From contig JABTUE010000003.1 in NCBI GenBank assembly GCA_015075515.1, forward strand, positions 248,001 through 312,000: a DNA stretch of 64,000 nt. The letters are read 5' to 3'. Positions 1 to 8,028 of the stretch are shown in pieces. Positions within the stretch are counted from its first letter, which is position 1, and each line of letters begins with the position of its first letter. The DNA is from Planctomycetota bacterium (lineage in GTDB: Bacteria; Planctomycetota; UBA8742; UBA2392). The position numbers and the translations under genes are program-made. The notes beneath the pieces were generated by a model, which was given only the letters and a program-made list of their open reading frames with translations, was not told the DNA's origin and did not search any database.

Positions 1-854
1 CCGGCGCCGCGCTGGGGGCGACGGCCCGGGCGCTCGGCCTTGGGTCGCGGCGCGGCCTCGTCATAGCCGCGGATTTCGACCTTTTCGGCAATGCCCTGGC
101 CGGATTCGTGCAACTGCTTGCCTTCCACACATGCGTCGGCCAGCGACTTGATTACGATCTGCAGGCCGCGCACGCTGTCGTCGTTGCCCGGGATCACGAT
201 ATCCACGCCTTCGGGGTTGCTGTTGGTGTCCACAATCGCGATCACGGGAATCGCCAGCTTGTTGGCCTCGTGCACCGCGATGTTTTCCTGGCGGGCATCC
301 ACCACCACCAGACAGGCCGGCAGACGATCCAGGCTGCGCAGACCGTCAAGGTTGAAGAAGATCTTGCGCTTTTCGCGGCCCACCACGGACTGCATCTTCT
401 TGGGCATCTTTGCATAGGCGCCGCTGGCCTCAAGACCTTCCAGGTGCTCCAGGCGGCTCATGCGCTTGCGGATGGTGGTGAAGTTGGTCAGCGTGCCGCC
501 CAGCCAGCGTTCGCACATGAAGGCCACGCCGGCGCGCTGGGCCTGTTCGCGCACAATGTCTTTGGCCTGGCGTTTGGTGCCGACAAACAGCACCTGGGCG
601 CCGGTGCTGCACAGATTGCGCAGAAAGTGGCGCGCGGTGATGATGCCGCGCAGCGATTCTTTCAGGTCAATGATGTGAATGCCGTTGCGCTTGTCGCGGA
701 TGTAGTTGCGCATGCGCGGATCCCACTTGCTGGTGCGATGACCAAAGTGGAAGCCGGCTTCAATCAGGGTTTCCGCCGTGGCGGGCGGGATGGTATCGGC
801 CCAGTTGGCGGGGGCCTTTTCTTCCTGCAATGTGCTGAGACGGGTTTCCGACAT
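1..854 (-). CDS. rpsB: 30S ribosomal protein S2 (3' end beyond window)
   Basis: Ribosomal protein S2 of the small subunit, required for S1 binding and translation initiation. The protein begins MSETRLSTLQEEKAPANW and carries S2 family blocks: GFHFGHRTSKWDPRMRNYI, LFVGTKRQAKDIV, ERWLGGTLTNFTTI and PVIAIVDTNSNPEGVDIVIP. The N-terminus has about 25 extra residues before the first S2 block. The C-terminal tail is rich in Arg, Pro and Gly and runs off the left edge, so the stop codon is not seen. tsf, the usual downstream partner, would lie outside the window. The ATG at 854 has no strong Shine-Dalgarno sequence. A GC-rich leader with several hairpins lies upstream. The identification is secure. 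Confidence 0.97.
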   Translation of the reverse strand, partial: MSETRLSTLQEEKAPANWADTIPPATAETLIEAGFHFGHRTSKWDPRMRNYIRDKRNGIHIIDLKESLRGIITARHFLRNLCSTGAQVLFVGTKRQAKDIVREQAQRAGVAFMCERWLGGTLTNFTTIRKRMSRLEHLEGLEASGAYAKMPKKMQSVVGREKRKIFFNLDGLRSLDRLPACLVVVDARQENIAVHEANKLAIPVIAIVDTNSNPEGVDIVIPGNDDSVRGLQIVIKSLADACVEGKQLHESGQGIAEKVEIRGYDEAAPRPKAERPGRRPQRGA

Positions 855-1010
855 GACACTTTCCCGGGGCGCGGCGCTTCTGGGTCGTTAGCCCGGCAAG
901 CCGGGGTTGGCACAACCCGCGCCGCAGCCCCCTGTTGGGGACTGCCCCGCAACCGGCCCGGCACACGCCAGACCCCGGGTCGCGGGAGGGCGGGAGTGTA
1001 TCGGCCGGGG
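855..1010 (-). promoter_or_regulatory. Structured leader upstream of rpsB
   Basis: The 393 bases between rpsB and the divergent gene at 1248 hold no convincing gene. Next to rpsB are three short hairpins: CCCGGC/GCCGGG (892-905), GGGTTG/CAACCC (904-918, sharing bases with the first, so the two are alternatives), and an eight-base imperfect stem with a TGTT loop (925-944). S2 is known to autoregulate through its leader in some bacteria. Whether this leader does the same is inference. Confidence 0.35.
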
Positions 1011-1150
1011 TCTGTGTGTCAATGCGGGGAAGCGGCAGAACCACCCTCTGCCCGGCGCTGCCGTATCTCGCCGGAACGCCGGCGCCGTGACCGGCCCGTG
1101 ACGCCACTGTCACCTTGGGCAACAGTGCCGCCGGGGCGGCAAATTGTCCC

Positions 1151-1178
1151 TTGACCCGAAATGCCTTGGGGTTATCGT
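1151..1178 (+). promoter_or_regulatory. Candidate sigma-70 promoter
   Basis: TTGACC at 1151-1156 and TATCGT at 1173-1178 are separated by 16 bases, about 70 bases ahead of the first gene of the plus-strand operon. The -35 box is good and the -10 box is weak. Confidence 0.4.
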
Positions 1179-1247
1179 CAGGGGCTGCACCCCCCCTCTC
1201 TGATGTGTCCTGTACCGGTCACCCGCTTTGGCGTGTGGGAGTAGCGC

Positions 1248-2123
1248 GTGCACACCCTTACCAAGGTCCTGGTCATTACCAATCTGGTGTTCTGCCTGAT
1301 CCTCAGCCAGTTCGTGTGGATCTCGCTGTCCGGCAACAGCCAGTGGCGCGAACGTTACGAAGCCGAACGCGACGGCCGCCACCGCGCCAAAGCCAAGCTC
1401 GAGAAGGCCTACAACGAGCTTGTCGCCGTGCGCGAGGCCAACCGCAACGACCTGTCGCAGAACACGGCCGAAGCGGCGGCGCTTAACGCCACGCGCCAGG
1501 CGCTTGAGGCCTGGAAGATTGAATCTGAACTGGCCCGCAACGACGCCGACAAGGCGGCCACGGATCTGTTGAAGGCGATTGAGCCGTTCCGCGAGATTTC
1601 GCAGTCCTACGACCGCGACGTGGTGCAGCGCCTGCAGGCCACGGTGGAAAACCTGACTGAACGCAAGAGCCAGATCTTCGCCCAGCGCAGCGAACAACTG
1701 AAGAAGGTGTCCGACGCGCATATTGCCTATGCCCGCGCCCACGACGCCTACCGCACGCTGGAGTTCCAGCAGTTCCTGATGCAGGAAGAACTCGAGCACC
1801 GCCGCACGCTGGTGGCCCAGTACCGCTGGCTGCGCCCCGACATCCAGGCCGACATCGCCGACAACGGGCCGGTGGTGTTTGCCAAGGTCAACTGGGTACA
1901 GGGCAACAGCCTGCAGCTCAACAAGGGCCGCCGCGACGGCGTGGAACTGCGCCAGAAGTACACCATCACCCGCAACGGCGTCACAATTGCGGTGGCCGAC
2001 GTTGTGGAAGTGCAGAACGAGACCTGCGAGTGCGTGATCATTGATCTTGTGGGCCGCGGCGCCGCACCGGCCGCCGGCGATGAGGCCGTGACCAAGCTGT
2101 TCATGTCGCGTCTGCGCGAATAG
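1248..2123 (+). CDS. Membrane-anchored coiled-coil protein, paralogue 1
   Basis: Protein of 291 residues with no assigned function. An N-terminal membrane segment (about residues 5-27) is followed by a long, charged, Glu/Arg/Ala-rich region predicted to be coiled coil (about 35-185). A small beta-rich C-terminal domain (about 200-288) contains KVNWVQGNSLQLNKGRRDGV. It starts with GTG. The same plan recurs in the next gene and, without the long coil, in the third. The C-terminal block (a basic or Gly-containing 'n.G..DGV...' turn followed by strands) resembles the beta domains of MreC- or FlgT-type envelope proteins; this is only a similarity of pattern. Together the three genes look like an envelope-spanning assembly or scaffold. 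Confidence 0.8.
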   Translation: MHTLTKVLVITNLVFCLILSQFVWISLSGNSQWRERYEAERDGRHRAKAKLEKAYNELVAVREANRNDLSQNTAEAAALNATRQALEAWKIESELARNDADKAATDLLKAIEPFREISQSYDRDVVQRLQATVENLTERKSQIFAQRSEQLKKVSDAHIAYARAHDAYRTLEFQQFLMQEELEHRRTLVAQYRWLRPDIQADIADNGPVVFAKVNWVQGNSLQLNKGRRDGVELRQKYTITRNGVTIAVADVVEVQNETCECVIIDLVGRGAAPAAGDEAVTKLFMSRLRE

Positions 2124-2164
2124 ACGGCTTGGCCGGGTTGGACAGGCTGGGCGGCAATCACAGG

Positions 2165-2194
2165 CAGCACAGGAAACAGCAGCACAGGAAACAG
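2165..2194 (+). repeat. 15-bp perfect tandem repeat before a start codon
   Basis: CAGCACAGGAAACAG occurs twice head to tail (2165-2179, 2180-2194) and is followed by AGGAAACG and the ATG at 2203. This gives three AGGAAAC Shine-Dalgarno-like sites in a row in the 79-base gap between two operon genes. Copy-number change could alter translation of the downstream gene. Confidence 0.75.
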
Positions 2195-2202
2195 AGGAAA
2201 CG

Positions 2203-3270
2203 ATGGGCGTCTTTTCCAGAGCGATGCTGATGCTCACCATGGCGTGGCTGGTGGGCCTGATCGTCACCTATCTGTTCATGCTCAATGACCCCGAGCCGCC
2301 CTGGCGCGACAAGTTCATCGCCGAGGCGAACATCACCCGCGCGCTGGCCTACCGCACCGTGGACATCAAGGGCGGCGTGGTCGCCGAACGCGGCCACGAC
2401 AAGGGTGACAACAGCAAGTCGGGTGAAAACGAGCTGGACGCCGAAAGTCTCGGCGTTGCTCCCTACGGCCTGCCCGACGAAGGCGGCAGCGGCGGCAGCA
2501 CCGACCCGCTGCCCGGCGCCAAGATCCGCAAGGCCGACAGTCTGATCGCCATTGCCACCGAACAGGGCCGCCGCCAGTCCGAAATCTTCCGCGGCACCAA
2601 GGACGACACCGCCGCGGCGATTGCCACCCTGCGCACCGAAATTGCCGAAGCCCAGCGCCAGCGCCGCGTTTCTGACAGCAAGCTGGCCCAGGTGCGCGAG
2701 GCCAGCCGCATGTTCGCGGCCGAAATGCAGAGCTACCGCTACATTATCGCCAGCTTTCAGCAGAAGGTGTTCAACCTGGACTACGACATCCAGCGCGTGC
2801 TGATTGAACGCGACGCCCTGATTGCCGAACTGGCCCAGGTCAACAACGACCTCAAGCGTCTTGACGTGCAGCAGCAGGAGCTTGAAGACGCCTACTGGGA
2901 AGTCAGCAAGAGCTTTGACCGCACGATCCGCGTGCTGGGGCGCTATACCACCCAGGATCCGAACCTGGCGCGCATGGCCGACGCCACCGGCCGCAACTGG
3001 CTGCGCGGCAAGGTTGTGGGCGTGGGTTCCGACCCGCGTACCGGCGTGGTCAGCATCAGCATCGGGGCCAACGAGGGCGTCAAGGAACACCAGGTGTTCA
3101 CGATCTTCCGCAATGACCGGCTGATCGGGAAGATGCGCGTCGAAAGCGTCACGGCCAACGGCGCGGTCGGCCGCCTGCTGCCCGAGTTCCGCGGCCGCGT
3201 GGTCATGGAAATGGACAGCGTCAAGGCCAGCGAGCCTTTTGGCGGCATCACCACCAACAGCGGGCGCTAG
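2203..3270 (+). CDS. Membrane-anchored coiled-coil protein, paralogue 2
   Basis: Protein of 355 residues, second gene of the operon. It has an N-terminal membrane segment (about 7-27), a flexible Gly/Ser/Asp-rich stretch (about 84-100, with GGSGGST), a long predicted coiled coil (about 115-245) and a C-terminal beta-rich domain (about 262-348) containing KVVGVGSDPRTGVVSISIG. The C-terminal domain parallels that of the first gene (NEGVKEHQVFTIFRNDRLIG compared with RDGVELRQKYTITRNGVTIA). The start is set by AGAGGAAAC six bases before ATG. Orientation is probably cytoplasmic N-terminus with the coil and C-terminal domain outside. Function is unknown. Confidence 0.8.
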   Translation: MGVFSRAMLMLTMAWLVGLIVTYLFMLNDPEPPWRDKFIAEANITRALAYRTVDIKGGVVAERGHDKGDNSKSGENELDAESLGVAPYGLPDEGGSGGSTDPLPGAKIRKADSLIAIATEQGRRQSEIFRGTKDDTAAAIATLRTEIAEAQRQRRVSDSKLAQVREASRMFAAEMQSYRYIIASFQQKVFNLDYDIQRVLIERDALIAELAQVNNDLKRLDVQQQELEDAYWEVSKSFDRTIRVLGRYTTQDPNLARMADATGRNWLRGKVVGVGSDPRTGVVSISIGANEGVKEHQVFTIFRNDRLIGKMRVESVTANGAVGRLLPEFRGRVVMEMDSVKASEPFGGITTNSGR

Positions 3271-3312
3271 ACCAGACTGCCGCACGACAGGCAGGACAAC
3301 GGGAAACGACTC

Positions 3313-3939
3313 ATGGCAAAGAAAGCTCCGCCACCACCGGTCAAAAAGGCCGCCCCGGCACCCGCCGCGGCCCAGAACGACGCCGTGGGGCGCTTTGACA
3401 AGTTCGGCACGTTCGCGTTGGCCCTGCCCTGCACGGTGCTGGCGCTGGCGGCGCTGATCATGGCTGTTCACTACACCAGCTCGCGCTTTGACACCGGGCT
3501 GTTCGGCTTTCCAGGCAAGAAGGTCATGGATTGGGATTCCGGCGCCCACTCCGTCGGCGGCACCGTCGAGGCCGCGATCACCGGCTTTGAATCCCACAAC
3601 TACATTGGCCGTCTGGCCGAAGGCGAAGTGGACGTGGTGGTTCTCAATGTGGGCAGCGACCAGCGCGTGAACCTGGGCGACGTGTTTGTGCTGGCCGGCA
3701 CCGAACAGCCGGACGTGCGCGTCGAGTTTGTAGTGTTTGATCTTCAGAGCAATATCAGCCGCGCCTACATCCTGCTGGGCCAGAACGTCGAAGGCGGCAA
3801 GGCCCGCCAGTACAGCCTGCGCCGTGACGACGTGCTCAAGCTCTGCGGCGGCGCCGAGGGCGCGACCGTCAAGGTCAAGCGTCCCTGGAAGGACCAGATC
3901 GTGCGCCGGTACGTCGAGGCGCGCTCGACCAAGAACTGA
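3313..3939 (+). CDS. Membrane protein, third member of the coiled-coil operon
   Basis: Protein of 208 residues. A Lys/Pro/Ala-rich N-terminal tail (1-25) precedes one membrane segment (about 36-57) and a soluble C-terminal domain (about 75-205). The sequence NVGSDQRVNLGDVFVLAG is the likely equivalent of the turn-and-strand block in the two upstream proteins, but there is no long coiled coil. It follows paralogue 2 by 42 bases with GGGAAA before the ATG, and a strong terminator comes directly after it, so it ends the operon. The conserved spacing and shared domain suggest that the three products act in one complex. I do not recognise a named family. Confidence 0.75.
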   Translation: MAKKAPPPPVKKAAPAPAAAQNDAVGRFDKFGTFALALPCTVLALAALIMAVHYTSSRFDTGLFGFPGKKVMDWDSGAHSVGGTVEAAITGFESHNYIGRLAEGEVDVVVLNVGSDQRVNLGDVFVLAGTEQPDVRVEFVVFDLQSNISRAYILLGQNVEGGKARQYSLRRDDVLKLCGGAEGATVKVKRPWKDQIVRRYVEARSTKN

Positions 3940-3952
3940 AGTGACCTGCCCG

Positions 3953-3985
3953 CCGGGCGCCTTCGGGCGCCCGGTTGTGTTTTTT
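3953..3985 (+). terminator. Rho-independent terminator
   Basis: A perfect 9-bp stem, CCGGGCGCC/GGCGCCCGG, with a TTCG tetraloop (3962-3965) is followed by TTGTGTTTTTT. It closes the coiled-coil operon. Confidence 0.9.
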
Positions 3986-4125
3986 CGCCTTTTCAGCCCC
4001 TTGCGTGAGGTTTTTGGCGGGGGCAAGACTAACCCTGAGCCGTAAAACCGGACATGAACTTCTGCTGGCGGCCGTGACCGCCACCAAGACACGCCGCGCA
4101 TAACCGCGGCCTGAAAGGAACCCGG

Positions 4126-5358
4126 ATGCCTTCCCTTTCCAAGCGCAACCTGGCGGCGCTGCTTCTGCCCGCCCTGCTGCTGGCCGGCACGGTCGCCGTC
4201 GTCAGCAGCCAGTCCGTTTCAACCACACCCGCCGGCGCCCAGCAGGCCGTGCCCACGCTCAAGGCCCTGCAGGCCGAACGCGTGGCCCTGGCCAAAGCCC
4301 TGACGCCCAGCGTCGTTGCGATTGCCCCCAAACGGCCCAGCTTTTCGCCCGACGGCCAAAGCGGCATGGCCGCCGGCAGCGCCAACGCCTGCAGCGGCTT
4401 TGTCGTGGACGGCCAGTACGTAATCACCGACCTTGAGGCCGGCCCCCTGATGCAGGACGGTACCGGCAACGACCTGTACATGAAAACCGGCGCCTCGGTC
4501 TGGATGATGGCGCATGACGGCACCGAGTTTTCCGGCAAGGTGATCGGGCGCGACAAGCGCAACCTGATGATGCTGATCCAGATGGACCCAGGCCATCCGC
4601 CGCTGCCTTCGCTGCGGTTTGCCGATTCCGACAAAGTGGCCATGGGCAGCACCGCCATGGCCCTGGGCAACACCCTGGACAGCATGCTGGTGGATCGTGT
4701 CACCAGTTTCAGCTACGGCACGGTCAGCGGCTTTTACCGCTTTGAACCCGTGGACGTGATGACCCCCGGCGACGAAAACAGCGCCGGCGACCCCTACAAG
4801 GGCAACGTGCTTGAGGTTGACGTGGCCATTCACAACGGTGACCACGGCGGCCCGATCTTCAACCTTGACGGCGAAGTCATCGGCATGATGTGCGGCCACT
4901 TCATGGCCGGCCGCCACCTGGGCTGCGCTGTTCCCAGCAACCAGCTTCGCGCCGTGTTGCCTCAGCTCAAGAAGGGCGTGCCCGAGGGCGAACTAAGCCA
5001 GGCCTGGATCGGCTTTGGCGTGCGCAAGCCCGAAAACGACAAGCGCATCTTCATCAACCGCGTGGATGCGGGCAGCCCCGCCGAAAAAGCCGGCCTGAAG
5101 GTCGGGCTGGAACTGGTGCGCGTGGACAACTACCGCATTCCGAACTTTGACCGCCTGGGGGAAATGCTGGGCACCAAGCCGATCGTACGCAAGCGCAGAA
5201 TCGGCGGCGGCATGTTCGGGCGCGAACGCGAAGTGGAAATGCCCGTCAGCCACGGCCTGCCCGTGGGCACGCACATCCAGCTTACCGTGCGCGACCCCGA
5301 CACCGGCAAGGAACGCACCATCAACCTGATTGTCGGCGAAAAAGCAGAGGACTTCTAA
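4126..5358 (+). CDS. HtrA-like secreted pseudoprotease with PDZ domain
   Basis: Protein of 410 residues with a signal peptide (about 1-28), a trypsin/HtrA-type fold and a C-terminal PDZ domain (about 290-405). The fold is clear: CSGFVVDGQYVITD (89-102), SLRFADSDKVAMGSTAMALGN and IFNLDGEVIGM. All three catalytic positions are changed. The histidine of the usual TNNHV motif aligns with Glu104, the aspartate with Asn146, and the GNSGGP serine with His240 (GDHGGP). It therefore cannot be a classical serine protease and is more likely a binding, scaffold or regulatory partner. It is the first of three HtrA-like genes, with gaps of 36 and 39 bases, so it is probably co-transcribed with the active one. 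Confidence 0.85.
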   Translation: MPSLSKRNLAALLLPALLLAGTVAVVSSQSVSTTPAGAQQAVPTLKALQAERVALAKALTPSVVAIAPKRPSFSPDGQSGMAAGSANACSGFVVDGQYVITDLEAGPLMQDGTGNDLYMKTGASVWMMAHDGTEFSGKVIGRDKRNLMMLIQMDPGHPPLPSLRFADSDKVAMGSTAMALGNTLDSMLVDRVTSFSYGTVSGFYRFEPVDVMTPGDENSAGDPYKGNVLEVDVAIHNGDHGGPIFNLDGEVIGMMCGHFMAGRHLGCAVPSNQLRAVLPQLKKGVPEGELSQAWIGFGVRKPENDKRIFINRVDAGSPAEKAGLKVGLELVRVDNYRIPNFDRLGEMLGTKPIVRKRRIGGGMFGREREVEMPVSHGLPVGTHIQLTVRDPDTGKERTINLIVGEKAEDF

Positions 5359-5394
5359 CCACCGGCGCGCGACACAACCGCCCAGGAACCAACC

Positions 5395-6525
5395 ATGAAA
5401 AAGCTCGCATACGCCACGGCCCTGCTGCTCGCCATCGGAACGACGGCCGCCGTGCACACCGCCCAGCCAAAAACCACCGACGCCGCCCCGGTAACCTATG
5501 TTACGGCGCCGGCCATGCCGCTGCACAAGGACCTGGAACGCCACCGTGTGGCCGTGGCGGCGCGCATGGCCAGCTACACCGTGGGCGTCGAAATTGACTA
5601 CGACCGCGAAGCAGCACCCGCGGCGCGCACGCCCGGCATCCGTATTCCGGGCATGGGCACCGACCCCAACGACCCGTTCGTGCGCTATGACATCGGCCCC
5701 TTTACCGGGCTGGTGGTCGGGCCCAACCACATTCTGATCTCGGACCGCTGCCTGGGCGAGTTCAACACCAACGGCGCCAGCGACGCGGTGCAGGCCATCA
5801 CTGTCACGCTGCCCAACGGCGACCGCTGGCCGGCCCGCGTCAAGGGCCGCCACCAGCAGATTGACCTGGCGCTGCTGGAACTCGACTGCATCGTGGACAA
5901 GACCTGCCCCACACTGAAGATCGCGCGCCTGCCCGAAGGCACCCAGAAACTCGAACGCGGCCAGCACATCTTTGTCGTAGGCCGCGGCCAGAACCCGCTG
6001 GGCGTGCTGGTCAACGACGGCATTGTCAGCGCCCTGGCCCGCGAGGACGGCCGGGCCTTCCAGCTTGATGCCCGCATCGGCAACAGCACGCTGGGCGCGC
6101 CCGTGATTGACAAAGACGGCACGCTGATCGGCATGGTCACGCTGCACAACCATGAAACCTTCGGCCAGGCCAGCGGTGTCAGCTACGCCGCATACATCCA
6201 CGAAGTGCGCGACGCCTATGCCCTGATGGCCGAGGGCAAGTTCATTCCGGTGCCGCCGCGTCCGTTCATGGGCGTGCAGACCGCCAAGAAGTGGACCGAC
6301 AAGCCCGGGCTTGAGGTCGGCAACGTGGTTTCCGGCAGCGGCGCCGAACGCGCCGGCCTGCGCGTGGGCGACATCATCCTGGAAGTGGACGGCCAGCCGA
6401 TGAACGAAGTTGAAGACCTGCAGGGGCTGATCCTGAAGAAGAAGGTCGGCGACACCCTGAAGGTCAAAATCCTGCGCGGCGAAGAAGAATCCGAACTGCG
6501 CATCACGCTGGGCAAGAGGCCGTAA
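5395..6525 (+). CDS. HtrA-like secreted protein, triad incomplete, PDZ domain
   Basis: Protein of 376 residues with a signal peptide (about 1-23), a divergent HtrA-like fold and one PDZ domain (about 272-374, with GVQTAKKW and GAERAGLRVGDIILEVDGQP). The aspartate is kept (Asp157 in QIDLALLEL). The histidine position reads Arg118 (ILISDRC) and the serine position reads Leu233 (GNSTLGAP, same length as INPGNSGGP with the Gly-Asn pair shifted). Proteolysis by the normal mechanism is not expected. It sits between the fully degenerate and the fully intact paralogues and may form mixed oligomers with them; that is inference. Confidence 0.85.
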   Translation: MKKLAYATALLLAIGTTAAVHTAQPKTTDAAPVTYVTAPAMPLHKDLERHRVAVAARMASYTVGVEIDYDREAAPAARTPGIRIPGMGTDPNDPFVRYDIGPFTGLVVGPNHILISDRCLGEFNTNGASDAVQAITVTLPNGDRWPARVKGRHQQIDLALLELDCIVDKTCPTLKIARLPEGTQKLERGQHIFVVGRGQNPLGVLVNDGIVSALAREDGRAFQLDARIGNSTLGAPVIDKDGTLIGMVTLHNHETFGQASGVSYAAYIHEVRDAYALMAEGKFIPVPPRPFMGVQTAKKWTDKPGLEVGNVVSGSGAERAGLRVGDIILEVDGQPMNEVEDLQGLILKKKVGDTLKVKILRGEEESELRITLGKRP

Positions 6526-6564
6526 GACCGGATCCATTCAAACCGCACAGACCAAGAGGCAACC

Positions 6565-7977
6565 ATGAAAAAGATTCTTACCGCCGTCGCCACCGCGCTG
6601 CTGCTGGGCACCACGCTGGTCGGCGGACCCGCCTTGGCCCAGGAAAAGGGCCTGAGCAACACCACCGTGGACAAGGTGGATGCCGAAGTGCGCGCCCTGA
6701 CCGCCCGGGTGTATCCCGCCTTTGTGCTGATCGGCGGCGGCAGCGGTGTGTGCATCAGTGAAGACGGCTACTTCCTGACCAACCACCACGTTTGGAACCA
6801 GGCCGCCCAGCCCGTCACTATGGCCGTAAAGATGGCCGGCAACGCCCGCCAGTTTCAGGCCCGCGCCATCGGCGCCGACCCGCGCGGCGACATCGTGCTG
6901 GGCAAGCTGGTGCTCAAGGAGGGCGAAAAGGTTCCCTTTGTGAAGCTCGCCGACAGCGACAAGGTCGCCGTGGGCGACATCTGCCTGGCCGTGGGCAACC
7001 CGTTTCTGCTTTCCGGCACCGGCAGCGAACCGACCGTCACGCTGGGCACGGTAACGGCCACCCACCGCTTCCAGGGCGGCTACAACGACAGCATCCAGAT
7101 TGACACCGCCATCAACCCCGGCAACAGCGGCGGCCCCAGCTTCAACCTGGACGGCGAAGTAATCGGCATCAACGGCCGCAACATCGCCAGCCACGGCAAG
7201 CGTTTCAACACCGGCGCCGGCTACGCCATACCCTCCAACCAGATCCGCAACTTCATGGAGGCGCTCAAGGCCCAGAGCGGCGGGGCGCTGCTGGTGCGCC
7301 ACGGCATCGTGGGCGGCCTGCGCCTTGATTTCAACGCCGTTGACAAGGGCGCGGTAGTGCGCAGTGTTGAAGAAAACACCGAAGCCGCCGACGCCGGTTT
7401 TGCCGTCGGCGACGTGATTGTCGGCATTGACCACTACGAGATTTTCAACGCCTATCGCTACTACGGCGTGATCGGCACCAAACCCCGCGGCAGTGAGTTC
7501 AGCTTCAAGGTCAGGCGCGGCGACAAGGTTATTGCCATCACCGCGCGCAACGACGTGCCCACGGAAAGCGGCCAGTTCGGCCACATCCCCCGCAGCGACG
7601 ACGAAGCCCGTTCGCGCTCCGGCGGCACCAACCCGCTTCAGCGCATGGCAGACCCGTTCGCCCTGCCGTCACCCAAGAGCAGCCTGGCGTTTTCCGGCAG
7701 CTACAACACCGACCGCAAGATCGGCGGCTACAAGATCACCCGGTTTGCCGACAACAGCCCGCTGCCCGGCGCAGGCCTGCAGGTGGACGATATCATCACC
7801 CACGTCAACGGCCGCCACATCCGGCACTTTGCCGACCTGTCGGACATTATGATTGCGCTTGATGCCGGCACGGAGGTCACCATCACCTACCTGCGCGGCG
7901 AGGAAAAGCTCGAAGCCAAGGTCAAAACGATTGAAGCCCCCCGCAGCGGCGGCACCACCACACCCCGCCGCCGGTAG
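6565..7977 (+). CDS. HtrA/DegP-like serine protease with two PDZ domains
   Basis: Protein of 470 residues with a signal peptide cleaved after about residue 25 (ALA-QE), a trypsin-like domain and two PDZ domains (about 265-350 and 365-455). The triad is complete: His75 in LTNHHV, Asp109 in PRGDIVLGKL and Ser188 in NPGNSGGP. The first PDZ is degenerate; the second has GAGLQVDDIITHVNG. It degrades or refolds damaged envelope proteins, as DegP-family enzymes do. It is the last of the three HtrA-like genes and a hairpin follows at 7993. It is the only one of the three likely to be catalytic, so the upstream products may tune its assembly or substrate choice. Confidence 0.9.
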   Translation: MKKILTAVATALLLGTTLVGGPALAQEKGLSNTTVDKVDAEVRALTARVYPAFVLIGGGSGVCISEDGYFLTNHHVWNQAAQPVTMAVKMAGNARQFQARAIGADPRGDIVLGKLVLKEGEKVPFVKLADSDKVAVGDICLAVGNPFLLSGTGSEPTVTLGTVTATHRFQGGYNDSIQIDTAINPGNSGGPSFNLDGEVIGINGRNIASHGKRFNTGAGYAIPSNQIRNFMEALKAQSGGALLVRHGIVGGLRLDFNAVDKGAVVRSVEENTEAADAGFAVGDVIVGIDHYEIFNAYRYYGVIGTKPRGSEFSFKVRRGDKVIAITARNDVPTESGQFGHIPRSDDEARSRSGGTNPLQRMADPFALPSPKSSLAFSGSYNTDRKIGGYKITRFADNSPLPGAGLQVDDIITHVNGRHIRHFADLSDIMIALDAGTEVTITYLRGEEKLEAKVKTIEAPRSGGTTTPRRR

Positions 7978-7992
7978 CAGCGCATGACCGCG

Positions 7993-8028
7993 CGCGGGCG
8001 GCCGCCTGGGCCGCCCGCGTTCATTTTA
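7993..8028 (+). terminator. Probable terminator of the htrA-like operon
   Basis: A 10-bp stem, CGCGGGCGGC/GCCGCCCGCG (7993-8002, 8010-8019), with a 7-base loop is followed by TTCATTTT. It overlaps the end of the convergent decarboxylase gene by a few bases. Confidence 0.65.

Noticed and set aside
2158..4101. Antisense open frame of about 647 codons opposite the coiled-coil operon
   Set aside because: No family motifs, biased composition, and it runs across a strong terminator and two intergenic gaps of the plus-strand operon.
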